From: Aspidiotus rigidus
Lineage: Eukaryota > Arthropoda > Insecta > Hemiptera > Diaspididae
Direction: 5' to 3'
DNA: 64,000 bases
NCBI GenBank assembly: GCA_035079385.1
Contig: JAVHKY010000034.1
Span: 4,030,001-4,094,000 of the forward strand
In this document: piece by piece, positions 45,146 through 55,227 of the stretch
How the letters are laid out: each line of letters starts with the position of its first letter
How positions within the stretch are numbered: the first letter of the stretch is position 1
Position numbers and translations under genes: made by a program
The notes under the pieces: generated by a model
The model's input: the letters and a program-made list of their open reading frames with translations, nothing else
What the model was told of the DNA's origin: nothing
Database searches by the model: none

Positions 45146-47065
45146 TTACCAAATAATTTTAGGAGAAGTTAAATATTGTTTCTTGTTTTTTTTCAGTCGT
45201 TTTCTAAAATAGTTGACAAATTTGTCTGCAATATTTGACGAAGTCTTACATTCATTCATCCATATTTTACCATCTTTATACGGTAAAAGGACCCATTGGT
45301 CTATCTGAGCACTTGTAACAATATTTTTTTTTTTCTCAAGGGGCACCACATTCATCCCCAACAAGAAAATTTTGTTATTCACACAAATTCTACGCCGGAA
45401 TTCACGCTCATATCCAATTATATACTCAATCAACTGCAAAATAGGATCGCCCGCTCCAGTTTTCTTATTGTACTTCATTTCAATAATGAATTCTGATTTG
45501 GGTAACTTGATATGAATATCCAAATCACCATTGTCTTTTTCAACCTCTGCCCCCAAAATTTCACCTTCTGTAAATACAAATCCAGTCGCATTCAAAATTG
45601 GAAGAATTTGACGGGTAACCATGAACTCCGTTAATGGTAAATTCAAGGATCGACTCAAGTGTTTGAATGTGAACTCATTCAACAAGCGAACAAAGTTGTC
45701 GACATCCTCCTTTATCAGGTAAGTCTTCATTGCAAATTCTCCGACTAATTCTGGTGGTAATACCTGAGTCAAACTTTTTCTAATTTCATCATTCGGATAA
45801 CCAAGGCTTACAACCTCTCTTTCCTTGTTGTAATGCTTGATGGTTAAAAATCCATTGCACAGCATGTACAATGGTAGGGAAATTTCATCTTCTTTGAGGT
45901 TGAACATCTTTAACTGTGAAACGTCCATTTCGAAGTCCTCAAAGAATCGCATTGATACGTTACTTTTCATCATTTTGTCTTTTATTATAGTAACTAAGTC
46001 CGTATTACCCATAAAATCACCGAATTCCTTCTTCCTCAAACATTCACAAGTCGATGCCGGGTTCCAGGTCTGCATAATCTCGTTACGTACGACAAACTGA
46101 TGGCCACCGTACCATTTTTTTGTCTCCTCGAATCCAGGTATTGTTTCATTTTCTGGGTTCTTAGATCCGTCATCTAAACATTCAAAATACGGTCGTAGGC
46201 GTTGTCCAACCTCCTCCGAATTAAAGCCCATAATTGATGAAAATCTCTCATCAAACGTCAAGTCTGTAAAACGGGCGTGACCATTCGACAGAATGTTGAG
46301 TTTCGAAATCCCGATCGCCAAACCCAGTCTTACATTATCTACGTTAGCTCGGATTTGCCCGTAAAATTTAGCGAGAATGGAAGTGACTTGCTTTCTTAAC
46401 TTGTGAGAAAGTCCGTCATCCATCAAAGGTAGATCGTAGTTATCAACGAGGATACTGACGGGTTTTCCGGTTTTCTTCTTCAGAGCATGAATCAAGTCAT
46501 CCACATCGACAATAGACCGGATTGTAGGGTCATAAGATTCACCAATTTTCGCAAGTACTTTATTAAGTTTCTGCCTAAATTGGGCTGCAGTTCCAGTGAC
46601 AGGAATGCTCTCATAGTCGATATAGATTACAGGATAAGGTGTCCATGTTCCATCTTCGATGAGTCCATTTCCTCGCATAGCGATTTCCGTATCATTGAAA
46701 AGTTCTCGTCTTCCTTCTAAAAATCGACGTACCATTTGCAGGAAAACGGACTTCCCAAATCGTTTTGGGCGTGTCAGTACGTATAAACCACCTTTCTTCA
46801 TGAATAACTTTATAAAGCCAGACTTATCCACGAACAGCTTTTTCTCATTTCGAATACTGTCAAAAGTATCAGTCGCCTCTGGTAGCGAAGGCAAAGTTGA
46901 TGATGAGGGGTTATGACCCATAGACGACGCAAATGAGTTGGTTTCCGTTCCCGAATTCACAATTTTGGAACCATATGGATAAGATACTACTTCATCCTCG
47001 GTCCTTGCACCAGGAAAATAAATGAAAGAAGACAAAATAACCATGAGAGCAGTCGTGAGCTTCAT
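45146..47065 (-). CDS. Secreted-type AAA-ATPase_like / PD-(D/E)XK nuclease protein, 639 aa
   Basis: One intronless frame. Residues 1-22 form a signal peptide (charged N-terminus, hydrophobic LMVILSSFIYF, then ARTE). Residues about 60-330 match AAA-ATPase_like (PF09820 type): KLFVDKSGFIKLF, the TRPKRFGKS P-loop (98-106), PVIYIDYESI, and Walker B SILVDNYDLP (D208-N209), where bacterial relatives usually have DEYD, so the catalytic-type acidic residue is Asn. WYGGHQF (318-324) replaces the usual WYDGY. The C-terminus is a PDDEXK_9-type nuclease: GDLDI (D516) and FIIEMKY (E529, K531), both catalytic positions kept. Bacterial proteins of this family are about 520-570 aa and lack a signal peptide; the N-terminal extension here is a eukaryotic addition. 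Such genes are known as lateral acquisitions in some insects, and substrate and role are unknown. Flanking transposons and low GC argue against contamination. A Jockey LINE inserted 34 bp past the stop. Confidence 0.88.
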   Translation of the reverse strand: MKLTTALMVILSSFIYFPGARTEDEVVSYPYGSKIVNSGTETNSFASSMGHNPSSSTLPSLPEATDTFDSIRNEKKLFVDKSGFIKLFMKKGGLYVLTRPKRFGKSVFLQMVRRFLEGRRELFNDTEIAMRGNGLIEDGTWTPYPVIYIDYESIPVTGTAAQFRQKLNKVLAKIGESYDPTIRSIVDVDDLIHALKKKTGKPVSILVDNYDLPLMDDGLSHKLRKQVTSILAKFYGQIRANVDNVRLGLAIGISKLNILSNGHARFTDLTFDERFSSIMGFNSEEVGQRLRPYFECLDDGSKNPENETIPGFEETKKWYGGHQFVVRNEIMQTWNPASTCECLRKKEFGDFMGNTDLVTIIKDKMMKSNVSMRFFEDFEMDVSQLKMFNLKEDEISLPLYMLCNGFLTIKHYNKEREVVSLGYPNDEIRKSLTQVLPPELVGEFAMKTYLIKEDVDNFVRLLNEFTFKHLSRSLNLPLTEFMVTRQILPILNATGFVFTEGEILGAEVEKDNGDLDIHIKLPKSEFIIEMKYNKKTGAGDPILQLIEYIIGYEREFRRRICVNNKIFLLGMNVVPLEKKKNIVTSAQIDQWVLLPYKDGKIWMNECKTSSNIADKFVNYFRKRLKKNKKQYLTSPKIIW

Positions 47066-48180
47066 GTTTGTTGAAAAGACGATCGAGAGATTCTTACTGC
47101 TGGTTTAAGTAGTACAGGTTGAATACGTTAGATTATGAGACTATGAGTTATTTGGCTGGCTATGATCAGCGTGTAGGCTTCCACTCTGATGATATGGATA
47201 TTAGGCTCTAATTAATCTAGTTTCATTATGCAACGCTGAGTGTATAAATTACGTTTGAATCCGAGAGTCAAGTATCATGTAACCCGATAAACAATTTTCC
47301 ATAATCTCTGCTTCATACCATCATCACGTGTATTTTTATCAAACCTGAATAATAGTATCAGAATTGGTGAGAAATGAAATGTGGAATTTCGAACACAATT
47401 TCTTTTAGGTTTGAAAAAAGAAGATGAAAATTTGATAAAAAAGTTGAAAAATTTTCAAGCCACCAGAGAAGAAAAACAGAATGAAATGACCCACATTTGC
47501 TTCAAAAACAGCTAAATATTCAGTGATTAGAGGAGTTTTAGGTTTTTCAGATTCGTAAGTTACATCCATCACGTATTAAAATACTTGGAAAAATCTATAA
47601 AATTCTGAGTAATGAATTTTACTGGGTACCTACCTACCTTGGTGAAAATGACATACAGAAGATTTCCCTAAAAAAGACCTGAAATATGAGTAAATAATCA
47701 CTTTGTTTTTGTCTGAATGTTTTGTGAACGTTTGTAAGCTCTAAAAATACTGAGTAAATAATTATTCGTTGGTGGACCCTTGGAATTCTTAAATCCTTTG
47801 GTACCCCCTTGGAATTTTTAAATCCTTTGGTACCCCCTTACTAATGACATGAAATTTCATACTTAATTAATTTGTCTATTTTCAAGCATTTTTTCATCGA
47901 TTTCTCATCAAGTTTCCAAGGACCTCTGAAATTTTGTTCTAATTAGAAGAGACGAAAGAACAAATTCTAAATTCTCCAAAAAATGATATCTAAAATCGTG
48001 ACCAGTTTTTCCGATCACGTTCTTTTTCCCATTAGAAATCAAAAGTAACCATGTATCCTGTTTCATTTATATATTATATATTTCTTTGGTTTGATTGGGG
48101 TCGTCTACTTTTAATAGACCATTCATCTCTTCTTTTTATATTTTGTAAATAGTATTGAATTTTTATTTACATCATTAATT
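47066..48180. other. Upstream region of the AAA-ATPase gene, no gene
   Basis: Presumably holds the promoter, though no clear TATA box is seen. About 47766-47845 carries a 34-bp tandem block ('cccttggaatt.ttaaatcctttggtac') in two full copies. A piece at 47410-47510 resembles the repeats at 49180-49690. Confidence 0.45.
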
Positions 48181-48189
48181 TTTCAAACA

Positions 48190-48395
48190 GCTCACGGAAG
48201 GAGCCTTCCGCCGTATTATATTAACGTAGTATAGTGTTGTTCAGTCTATTCGACGTAGTGTACGAGAGAAATTGCACGTTACAAGCTCGCGGAAGGAGCC
48301 GTCCACGTTTGCATGATTATTCACTAGTCCATAATGAAAAAAATTCGTATGATCCTAGCTCGCGGAAGGAGCCTTCCGCCGTATTATATTATTCA
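48190..48395. repeat. Three copies of a palindromic GGAAGGAGCCTTCC block
   Basis: GCTC(A/G)CGGAAGGAGCCTTCCGC followed by 'cgtattatatta' occurs at 48190-48223 and 48357-48392, and a shortened copy at 48285-48300. The core is a perfect inverted repeat. Confidence 0.8.
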
Positions 48396-48649
48396 TTTTT
48401 GAATCATTGGAGAAGGGTGAAATACCTGGAAAAATCTATAAGATTCTGGGTGATAAATTTTACTAGATAAAAAGGTATCGAGTTGTACTAATAAAACCAT
48501 GCTTACTTTTAATAATCGTGTCAGAAAGGTTAAAATTTGATGATTTTTCATGAATAAAATCGTGTGCGGATTTTTCGGGCGCGTTTTTTCTAAATAAATT
48601 TATGATGAAAAATGCTCGAAAATCTCGACAGGTTTAATGATTATAATGA

Positions 48650-49180
48650 TTTTGATTGAGAATTCTTGACTCCTTGAATTTTTTCTTAAATTGATACAAA
48701 TTGATACAGAAGGTATGAAAATTCTTGACTCGTTAAATTTCTTCTAGAAGTGATATAAATTGTATACAAATGTATGAAAATTCTCAACTTCTTAAATTTC
48801 CTTTAGAATTGATACAAATTGATATAAAAATGTATTGAACTTCTTAACTCCTTGAATTTCTTTCAGAACTGATACAAATTAATATAAAATGTATGAGAAT
48901 TCTTGACTTCTTAAATTTCTTCTAGAATTGATACAAATTGTATATAAATTGATATAAAATGCATGAGAATTCTTGACTCCTTAAATTTCTTTAGAAATTA
49001 TACAAATTGTACCTATACAAACGTATGAAAATTCTTGAATTCTTAAATTTATTTTAAAATTATTACAAATTGATACAAAATGTTGAAAATTTTGATCTAC
49101 TAAATTTCTTTTAGAATTGATACAAAATGTATACAAACATATGAAGATTTTTAATTCCCTGAATTTCTTTTGGGTTAAAA
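48650..49180. repeat. Degenerate tandem array, unit about 62-66 bp, about 8 copies
   Basis: Each unit has the order 'gaaaattcttgactccttaaatttctt', 'tagaattgatacaaattg', 'tata.aaa.gtat'. Copies drift by substitution and small indels. Confidence 0.85.
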
Positions 49181-49692
49181 AAGATAAAAATTATATAGAA
49201 ATGATACAAAAAGTTGAAAATTTTCGAACTAGCAAGAAGGAAAATAGAGTGAATTTAGTTCAAAAACAGTCAAATATATACCTAGTTGAAAAATTGAAGA
49301 AATTTGATGACTTTTTGACAGGTTGAAAAATTAGGAAATTGTACTCTGTAAGTGCGTTGCAAGGAAATTTCTTGTATTTTAGGAGTGATGGATGTAGCTC
49401 TCGGGAGAGAGATTCATTTTATGGTAAAATGATAGAAAATTGATGTAGAAATGATACAAAAACTCTGAAATTTTCGAACTAGTTTAGAAGAAAAAAATGG
49501 TGAATTTAGCTTAAAAACAGTTAAATATATAGTTGAAAAAATTGAGGAAATGTGTAAATTTTACTGCGCTAGAATAAAAAATTTGAATTTCTTACATCTT
49601 TATGAGTATTGGAAAGTAGCTCTCACGAGAGAGATTCATTTTTGGTAAAAAGATAAAAAATTGATGTAGAAATGATACAAAAAAGTGTTCCA
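49180..49692. repeat. Three-copy repeat, period roughly 210-240 bp
   Basis: Shared blocks 'gatgtagaaatgatacaaaa', 'gaaattttcgaactag', 'gtgaattta(g)tt.aaaaacagt.aaatata' and 'gtagctctc.cgagagagattca'. The second and third copies are clearest at 49390-49530 and 49600-49690. Confidence 0.7.
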
Positions 49693-51905
49693 AAAAATTA
49701 TTGGTCAACACTCTATGTTCACCCATAATCTTCCTACTGTAGGGTTACAGTTCAGCTGGGAATAATTCTGTTTCCTAATTCTCGTCAAGTACTAGTCCCT
49801 ATGTCATAGCTTAGTAAAAATGAAGTCTTTTGTGAGACCAAGATGAATTTTTCTAATAAATTATGGTTTAACACCTTCATGTTCACCCATCAGGGCCTGT
49901 CACCCATAATCTTTCTACTGTAATATTGAAGTTTAGCTGAAAATAATACTGTTTCCCAATTCTGGTCAAGTACGAGCCCCCATTTCATTGCTTAGCAAAA
50001 TGGAGCCTCTAGTGAGACCAAGATAAATTTTTCCAATAAATTATGGGTTAACAATCTATGTTCACCCATAATCTTCCTACTGTACTGTTACAGTTCAGCC
50101 GGGAATAATTCTATCTCCTAATTTTGGTCAAGAGTACTAGTTCCTATGTCATAGCTTGGCAAAAATGAGGTCTATTGTAAGACTAAGATGAGTTTTTCCA
50201 ATAAATTATGGGTCAACACTCCATGTTCACCCATAATCTTTCTACTGTAATGTTGAAGTTCAGCTGAAGATAATACTGTTTACCAATTCTGGTCAAGTAC
50301 AAGTCCCTATGTCGTGGCTTAACAAAAATGAAGCCTCTAGTGAGACCAAGATGAATTTTCCAAAAAATTATGGGTTAACACTCTATTTTCACCCATAATC
50401 TTTGTACTGTACTGTTGCAGTTCAGCTGGGAATAATTCTGTTTCCTAATTCTCGTCAAGTACTAGTCCCTATGTCATAGCTTAGCAAAAATGAAGTCTCT
50501 TGTAAGACCGAGATAAATTTTTCCAATAAATTATGGGTTAACGCTCTATGTTCACCCATAATCTTCCTACTGTCCAGTTATAGTTCAGCTGGAAATAATT
50601 CTATATCCCAATTCTGGTCGAGTACTAGTCTCTATGTCAGAGCTTAGAAAAAATGAAGTCCCTTGTAAGACCAAGATGAATGTTTCCAATAAATTATGGT
50701 TCAACACCTTCATGTTCACACATCAGGGCCTGTCACCCATAATCTTTCTACTGTAATATTGAAGTTTAGCTGAAAATAATACTGTTCCCCAATTCTGGTC
50801 AAGTACTAGGCCCTATATCATTGCTTAGAAAAAATGGAGCCTCTAGTGAGACCATGATAAATTTTTCTAATAAATTATGGGTCAATACTCTATGTTCAGC
50901 CATGATCTTACTATACTGTAATGTTGAAGTTCAGCTGGAAATAATGCTTTATCCCAATTCTGGTCAAGTACTAGTCTCCATGTCAGAGCTTAGAAAAAAT
51001 GAAGTCCCTTGTAAGACCAAGATGAATGTTTCCAATAAATTATGGTTCAACACCTTCATGTTCACACATCAGGGCCTGTCACCCATAATCTTTCTACTGT
51101 AATGTTGAAGTTCAGCTGAAAATAATACTGTTTACCAATTCTGGTCAAGTACAAGTCCCTATGTCATGGCTTAACAAAAATGAAGCCTCTAGTGAGACCA
51201 AGATGAATTTTCCCAATAAATTATATGGTAACACTCTATGTTCACCCATAATCTTTGTACTGTACTGTTGCAGGTCAGCTGGAAATGATTCTACTTCTCA
51301 ATTCTGGGCAAGTACTAGTCCCTATGTCAGAGCTTAGCAAAAATGAAGCCTCTTGTAGAAGCCAGATGAAGTTTTCCAAAAAATTATTGGTTAACACTCT
51401 ATGTTCACCCATAATCTTCCTACTGTAGGGTTACAGTTCAGCTGGGAATAATTCTGTTTCCTAATTCTCGTCAAGTACTAGTCCCTATGTCATAGCTTAG
51501 CAAAAATGAAGTCTCTTGTAAGACCGAGATAAATTTATCCAATAAATTATGGCTTAACACTCCACGTTCACCCATCAGGGCCTGTCACCCATAATCTTTC
51601 TACTGTAATGTTGAAGTTTAGCTGAAAATGATACTGTTTCCCGATTCTGGTCATGTATGAGTCCCTATGTCAAGGCTTAACAAAAATGAAGTCTCTAGTG
51701 AGACTAAGATAAATTTTCCCAATAAATTATGGGTTAACACTCTATTTTCACCCATAATCTTCCTACTGTACTGTTATAGTTCAGCTGGGAATAATTCTGT
51801 CTCCTAGTTCAGGTCAAGTACTAGTCCGTATGTCATAGCTTAGCAAAAATGAAGTCCCTTGTAAGACCAAGATGAAATTTTCCAATAAATTATGTGTAAA
51901 ACACC
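49693..51905. repeat. Satellite-like array, unit about 163 bp with an 18-bp optional insert, about 13 copies
   Basis: The 'aacactctatgttcaccc' type landmark recurs at about 49707, 49870, 50049, 50214, 50378, 50541, 50703, 50882, 51048, 51230, 51391, 51555 and 51737. Steps are 161-166 bp, or 179-182 bp in copies that carry the extra 'catcagggcctgtcaccc'. Each unit also contains 'ataatct(t)cctactgta', 'cagttcagctggaaataat', 'ggtcaagtactagtccctatgtca' and 'caaaaatgaagtct'. The array ends at the start of the Penelope-like remnant. Confidence 0.95.
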
Positions 51906-52501
51906 TGGCCGGAGTGAATGGTGTGAGTGTCGATGTTGATATGATGGTTTGGAGGAAACTTACAAGGAGCATTCTGGTTTCCATCACTTTTTTCCCCCAG
52001 ATGTGATCCGTGATGGTTGTGTGTGTTGGATCTGTCCCCCATTTCCTGGGGAAGTCCTCCCTCCAATTTGGTCAGACCTTCCGCCCGTAGGGCTTCAGTC
52101 CAGCGTTTTACAACCCTACCTCATGTTAAGGGTAGCTTGGGAGGCTGATTAACCCCATTCTCGTTGATGAGGGCGTGGTCTTTACAAGATGGAATGTAGT
52201 GATGGTGGAGGCTTTTATATTGGTGAGACCAGCCGCCAAATGAAGGTGGGAGGAGCTGAGCACCTGAAGTCTTGAAATAAGGGAGACTTAGGGGAGTTAG
52301 CTTTTGCTGATCATTTCATATAGCGGCTACAGTTTCCGTGAGGGATCGGAAAGGCTCCTCCATAAGGAGAACTCCTACCGTAAGTGCTTGAGCATAATTA
52401 TAAAGATAATGCGTGATCTCAATACCAATGACATTACTGTAATTAAATCGTAGATCCCGGAAGATGGCCTGATTGAACTGGTTTATGATTCATAGCGGGA
52501 T
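51906..52501 (+). pseudogene. Penelope-like element GIY-YIG endonuclease remnant, 5' part
   Basis: Around 52170-52270 the plus strand reads VYKMECSDGGGFYIGETSRQ then MKVGGAEHLKS, the GIY-YIG endonuclease core (C--C---YIGET-R-L--R--EH) found at the C-terminus of Penelope-like retroelements. Further along, with stops and a frameshift, come IKIMRDLNTNDITVIK and IPEDGLIELVYDS. Stops show it is dead. It is cut at 52501 by the Copia insertion and continues after 55227. Confidence 0.65.
52497..52501. repeat. Copia target site duplication, left copy
   Basis: GGGAT, repeated at 55223-55227 immediately after the 3' LTR. Confidence 0.8.
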
Positions 52502-52710
52502 TGTTGGAACTACAGTGTTGCTGTAGTATCAACTCTTACACGAAATTACAGTGTTACCGATTGTTACAGATTGTTTCTAATATTGAATATTAATGGTTAC
52601 TATTATTTCTTAAACTTGATATTTTATTATTCCCGCTGTTATTTTGAGTTATTATGAATTCCTTCTCACTTCTAAATAAATCTTCTGACTAACAACATCA
52701 GATTTTATTA
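52502..52710 (+). repeat. Copia 5' LTR, 209 bp
   Basis: Starts TGTTGGAACTACAG and ends GATTTTATTA. Identical by eye to 55014-55222. The next bases, GGTTATGGGTTCAGCC, are in the place of a Copia primer-binding site (internal initiator-tRNA-Met type). Confidence 0.9.
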
Positions 52711-52849
52711 GGTTATGGGTTCAGCCATGTTACAATCGCGAATTTAAAAAAAAAAAAAAAAAAAAACTTTTAATTTTCTTTTCTTTTTGAAATTAAAATT
52801 TAAAAGAAAATAAAAAAAAAAAAAAAACTTTCATCTTTCAAAGTGCCTA

Positions 52850-54598
52850 GTGTCGTGTCGTGTCGTAATGAACAGTGAAAAAGTTTTTCCACCATTGGAT
52901 CTGGATCCGGCCTATTATAATGATTGGGCGTTCAGATGTAAGGCCCTTCTGCGCCGGAAAGGGTGCTTGGATAGCATATCAACCCCACAGCCAACATTAA
53001 CCGAAGTGGACGCAGAGTCAGATGAAGCTATGGAAAACTTCTTAGATCAACAAAAGGAGTATACAACTAATAATAATAAAGCTCTGGGTTATATTACGAA
53101 TAATATTACAAATTACGCGCTGAGTAAGGTAAAGGACTGCGCAGAATCAGCAATGAGGATGTGGATTGGTCTAAAAGAAGCATACGAGAATCGAAGTATG
53201 ACTAATCAGTTAAATATTTTAACTCGTTTAATTAACCTAAAGATGAAGGAAGGTGAAAATATAGCAATCCATTATGCTACATTGGACTCCATAGTATCAG
53301 AGCTGAGACTCTCAGGAGCTCAGACATCCGAAGATCATCCATTATTAACGGCCATTTTATTAAAATCTATGCCAAATTCATTTAATACAGCCGTTACTGC
53401 AATTGCTATGGCACCAGGAGGTACACCAGATTTTGAGGACGTGCGTAAGCGACTACGAGATCACTCGCTATCCTTGGATCTCAAGAAAAATGGGGAAGAA
53501 AATAATTCTACTACTTCAAATAGTGGTACTGTCATGATTGCAACAAATAAAGGAAAGAAAAAGAAGAAAAATTCTGGTTTCTCTGGTTCTGGTTTCTCTG
53601 GTTCTGGTTTTTCTGGTTCTGGTTCTGGTTTCAATCAATCCAATAATTTTGGCTTCAGACGTGGCGGTCAAGGTCGTGGACGGGGTCGTGGCCGTGGTCG
53701 TGGCCGTGGTAGTAATGGAAACAAACCATATGATCGAAATGGCAGCAATTTTTGGGTGGCAAATAATCAGTGTAGTTTCTGTAAGAGAATCGGGCATTTG
53801 TTTCCCGAATGTCGTCACCGTTTGGCCAAAAATCATACTTCTCAAGGAGCTGGCCATACAAATTTGGTTACAGTCACACCACCACCGTCGTATGATGAAT
53901 TTGGCTATATTGGTGAGTCAATGTCAATGTATCTAACTGCCCAAACATATTATACTATCAAAAAGGATAAAAAGAACAACAATAAAAATAAAAATACGTT
54001 CTATATTGACTCAGGTAGCAATCGTTATCTAGTCATAGATTTAAATTTACTCACAAATGTAAGAGTATTGAAAGAGCCGCTGAGTACGTATCAAGCTCAT
54101 CCCAGCATGGCTCTATGGAAATTAATTAAAAGAGTACTAAGATATGTTAAGGCTACACGGGATTTAAAATTAAAATTTATTAAAAATAATCCGTATTCAC
54201 TTCCAGTGACAATCTTTGTAAAACAATCAACTTTCGGAAGACGTTGGCTTCGTCGACAGTTGGTGAAGTCAAATTATCTTCCTTTAGTTTGTTATGTTGA
54301 TGTGAGCTTTAACACAAATGATCACGAAGCTCGATCTACTTCTGGAGTGATACTGAAAGTATTCGGAAATAGTATTATTTGGTGGTCAAGAAGACAAAGC
54401 GTTACAGCACTTAGTACTCTTACCTCAGAATTTATTGCTCTTTGTGAAGCTGTCCGAGAGGTATTATGGATGAGGTATCATTTAGAATACGTAGGAATAA
54501 AAAATAAATCACCAATAACTATATTCGAAGACAATCTTGGTTGCATTGCTATAGCTAAAGACCCTACAAATCATAAAGGGACTCGTCATGTCATCTAA
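52850..54598 (+). CDS. Copia gag fused in frame to an RNase H segment, 582 aa
   Basis: Residues about 15-215 are the Copia Gag core (YYNDWAFRCKALLRRKG, MWIGLKEAYENRS, NILTRLINLKMKEGENI). Residues 242-290 are a GSGFS repeat followed by an RG-rich basic tract. C308-C311-H316-C321 form the zinc knuckle. FYIDSGSNRY (D387-S-G) is the start of the protease. At about residue 412 the frame jumps to HPSMALWKLIKRVLRYVKAT and the RNase H domain (VDVSFN with D484, ARSTSGV, TSEFIAL, EDNLGCIAIAK with D561). Integrase and RT, normally about 700-800 residues, are gone, yet the frame is kept. The RNase H end is broken: the frame stops at HVI, and the last 55 or so codons (FVRDEIRNGSIHLEHIS, to 54763) continue in another frame. 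The internal Met7 is an alternative start. Confidence 0.85.
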   Translation: MSCRVVMNSEKVFPPLDLDPAYYNDWAFRCKALLRRKGCLDSISTPQPTLTEVDAESDEAMENFLDQQKEYTTNNNKALGYITNNITNYALSKVKDCAESAMRMWIGLKEAYENRSMTNQLNILTRLINLKMKEGENIAIHYATLDSIVSELRLSGAQTSEDHPLLTAILLKSMPNSFNTAVTAIAMAPGGTPDFEDVRKRLRDHSLSLDLKKNGEENNSTTSNSGTVMIATNKGKKKKKNSGFSGSGFSGSGFSGSGSGFNQSNNFGFRRGGQGRGRGRGRGRGRGSNGNKPYDRNGSNFWVANNQCSFCKRIGHLFPECRHRLAKNHTSQGAGHTNLVTVTPPPSYDEFGYIGESMSMYLTAQTYYTIKKDKKNNNKNKNTFYIDSGSNRYLVIDLNLLTNVRVLKEPLSTYQAHPSMALWKLIKRVLRYVKATRDLKLKFIKNNPYSLPVTIFVKQSTFGRRWLRRQLVKSNYLPLVCYVDVSFNTNDHEARSTSGVILKVFGNSIIWWSRRQSVTALSTLTSEFIALCEAVREVLWMRYHLEYVGIKNKSPITIFEDNLGCIAIAKDPTNHKGTRHVI

Positions 54599-55013
54599 AT
54601 CCGAAGTTGTTCTTTTTGTCCGTGACGAGATAAGGAATGGTTCCATTCATCTTGAACACATATCTACGATTGAAAATGTGGCAGATATCTTTACAAAATC
54701 TCTTGCTCGTCCACGTTTTGAACAACTTCGCACGCAACTAGGGTTAATTACTAACAAGAAGTAATATTCGTATGTAATTTATACAACTTTCGTATGTAAT
54801 TTATTTTTCAGTTCCGGCAGGCAGCAACAGTCGTCGTATGGTACAGTGAAAGCTCTTTCGTTTGATTGTCATGTTGTTCGATTATCAAAATTAATTGAAA
54901 TTTATTAGTATTATCAAAATCAAAATTGTATCAAAATTAATTCAAATTTTATTAGTATTATCAAAATCAAAATTGTTTCTCTTATCAAAATTAATGCAAG
55001 AGTTGAGAGGGAG

Positions 55014-55222
55014 TGTTGGAACTACAGTGTTGCTGTAGTATCAACTCTTACACGAAATTACAGTGTTACCGATTGTTACAGATTGTTTCTAATATTGAAT
55101 ATTAATGGTTACTATTATTTCTTAAACTTGATATTTTATTATTCCCGCTGTTATTTTGAGTTATTATGAATTCCTTCTCACTTCTAAATAAATCTTCTGA
55201 CTAACAACATCAGATTTTATTA
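55014..55222 (+). repeat. Copia 3' LTR, 209 bp
   Basis: Identical by eye to the 5' LTR; preceded by the polypurine tract and followed by the GGGAT duplication. Confidence 0.9.
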
Positions 55223-55227
55223 GGGAT

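Larger units (their letters stand above)
52502..55222 (+). mobile_element. Young, internally deleted Copia retrotransposon, 2.72 kb
   Basis: Two apparently identical 209-bp LTRs, a 5-bp GGGAT duplication, a primer-binding-like site after the left LTR and a purine tract (gttgagagggag) before the right LTR. Integrase and most of RT are deleted, so it must move with enzymes supplied in trans. Identical LTRs imply insertion too recent for substitutions. It interrupts a Penelope-like remnant. Confidence 0.92.

Noticed and set aside
45146..47065. Bacterial contamination as the source of the AAA-ATPase ORF
   Set aside because: It is flanked on both sides by insect transposons with a target duplication close to its stop, has low GC like its surroundings, and carries a signal peptide absent from bacterial homologues.
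53516..53936. Antisense and alternate-frame ORFs over the Copia gag
   Set aside because: They arise from the RG-rich and GSGF repeat codons; the sense frame with zinc knuckle explains the sequence.
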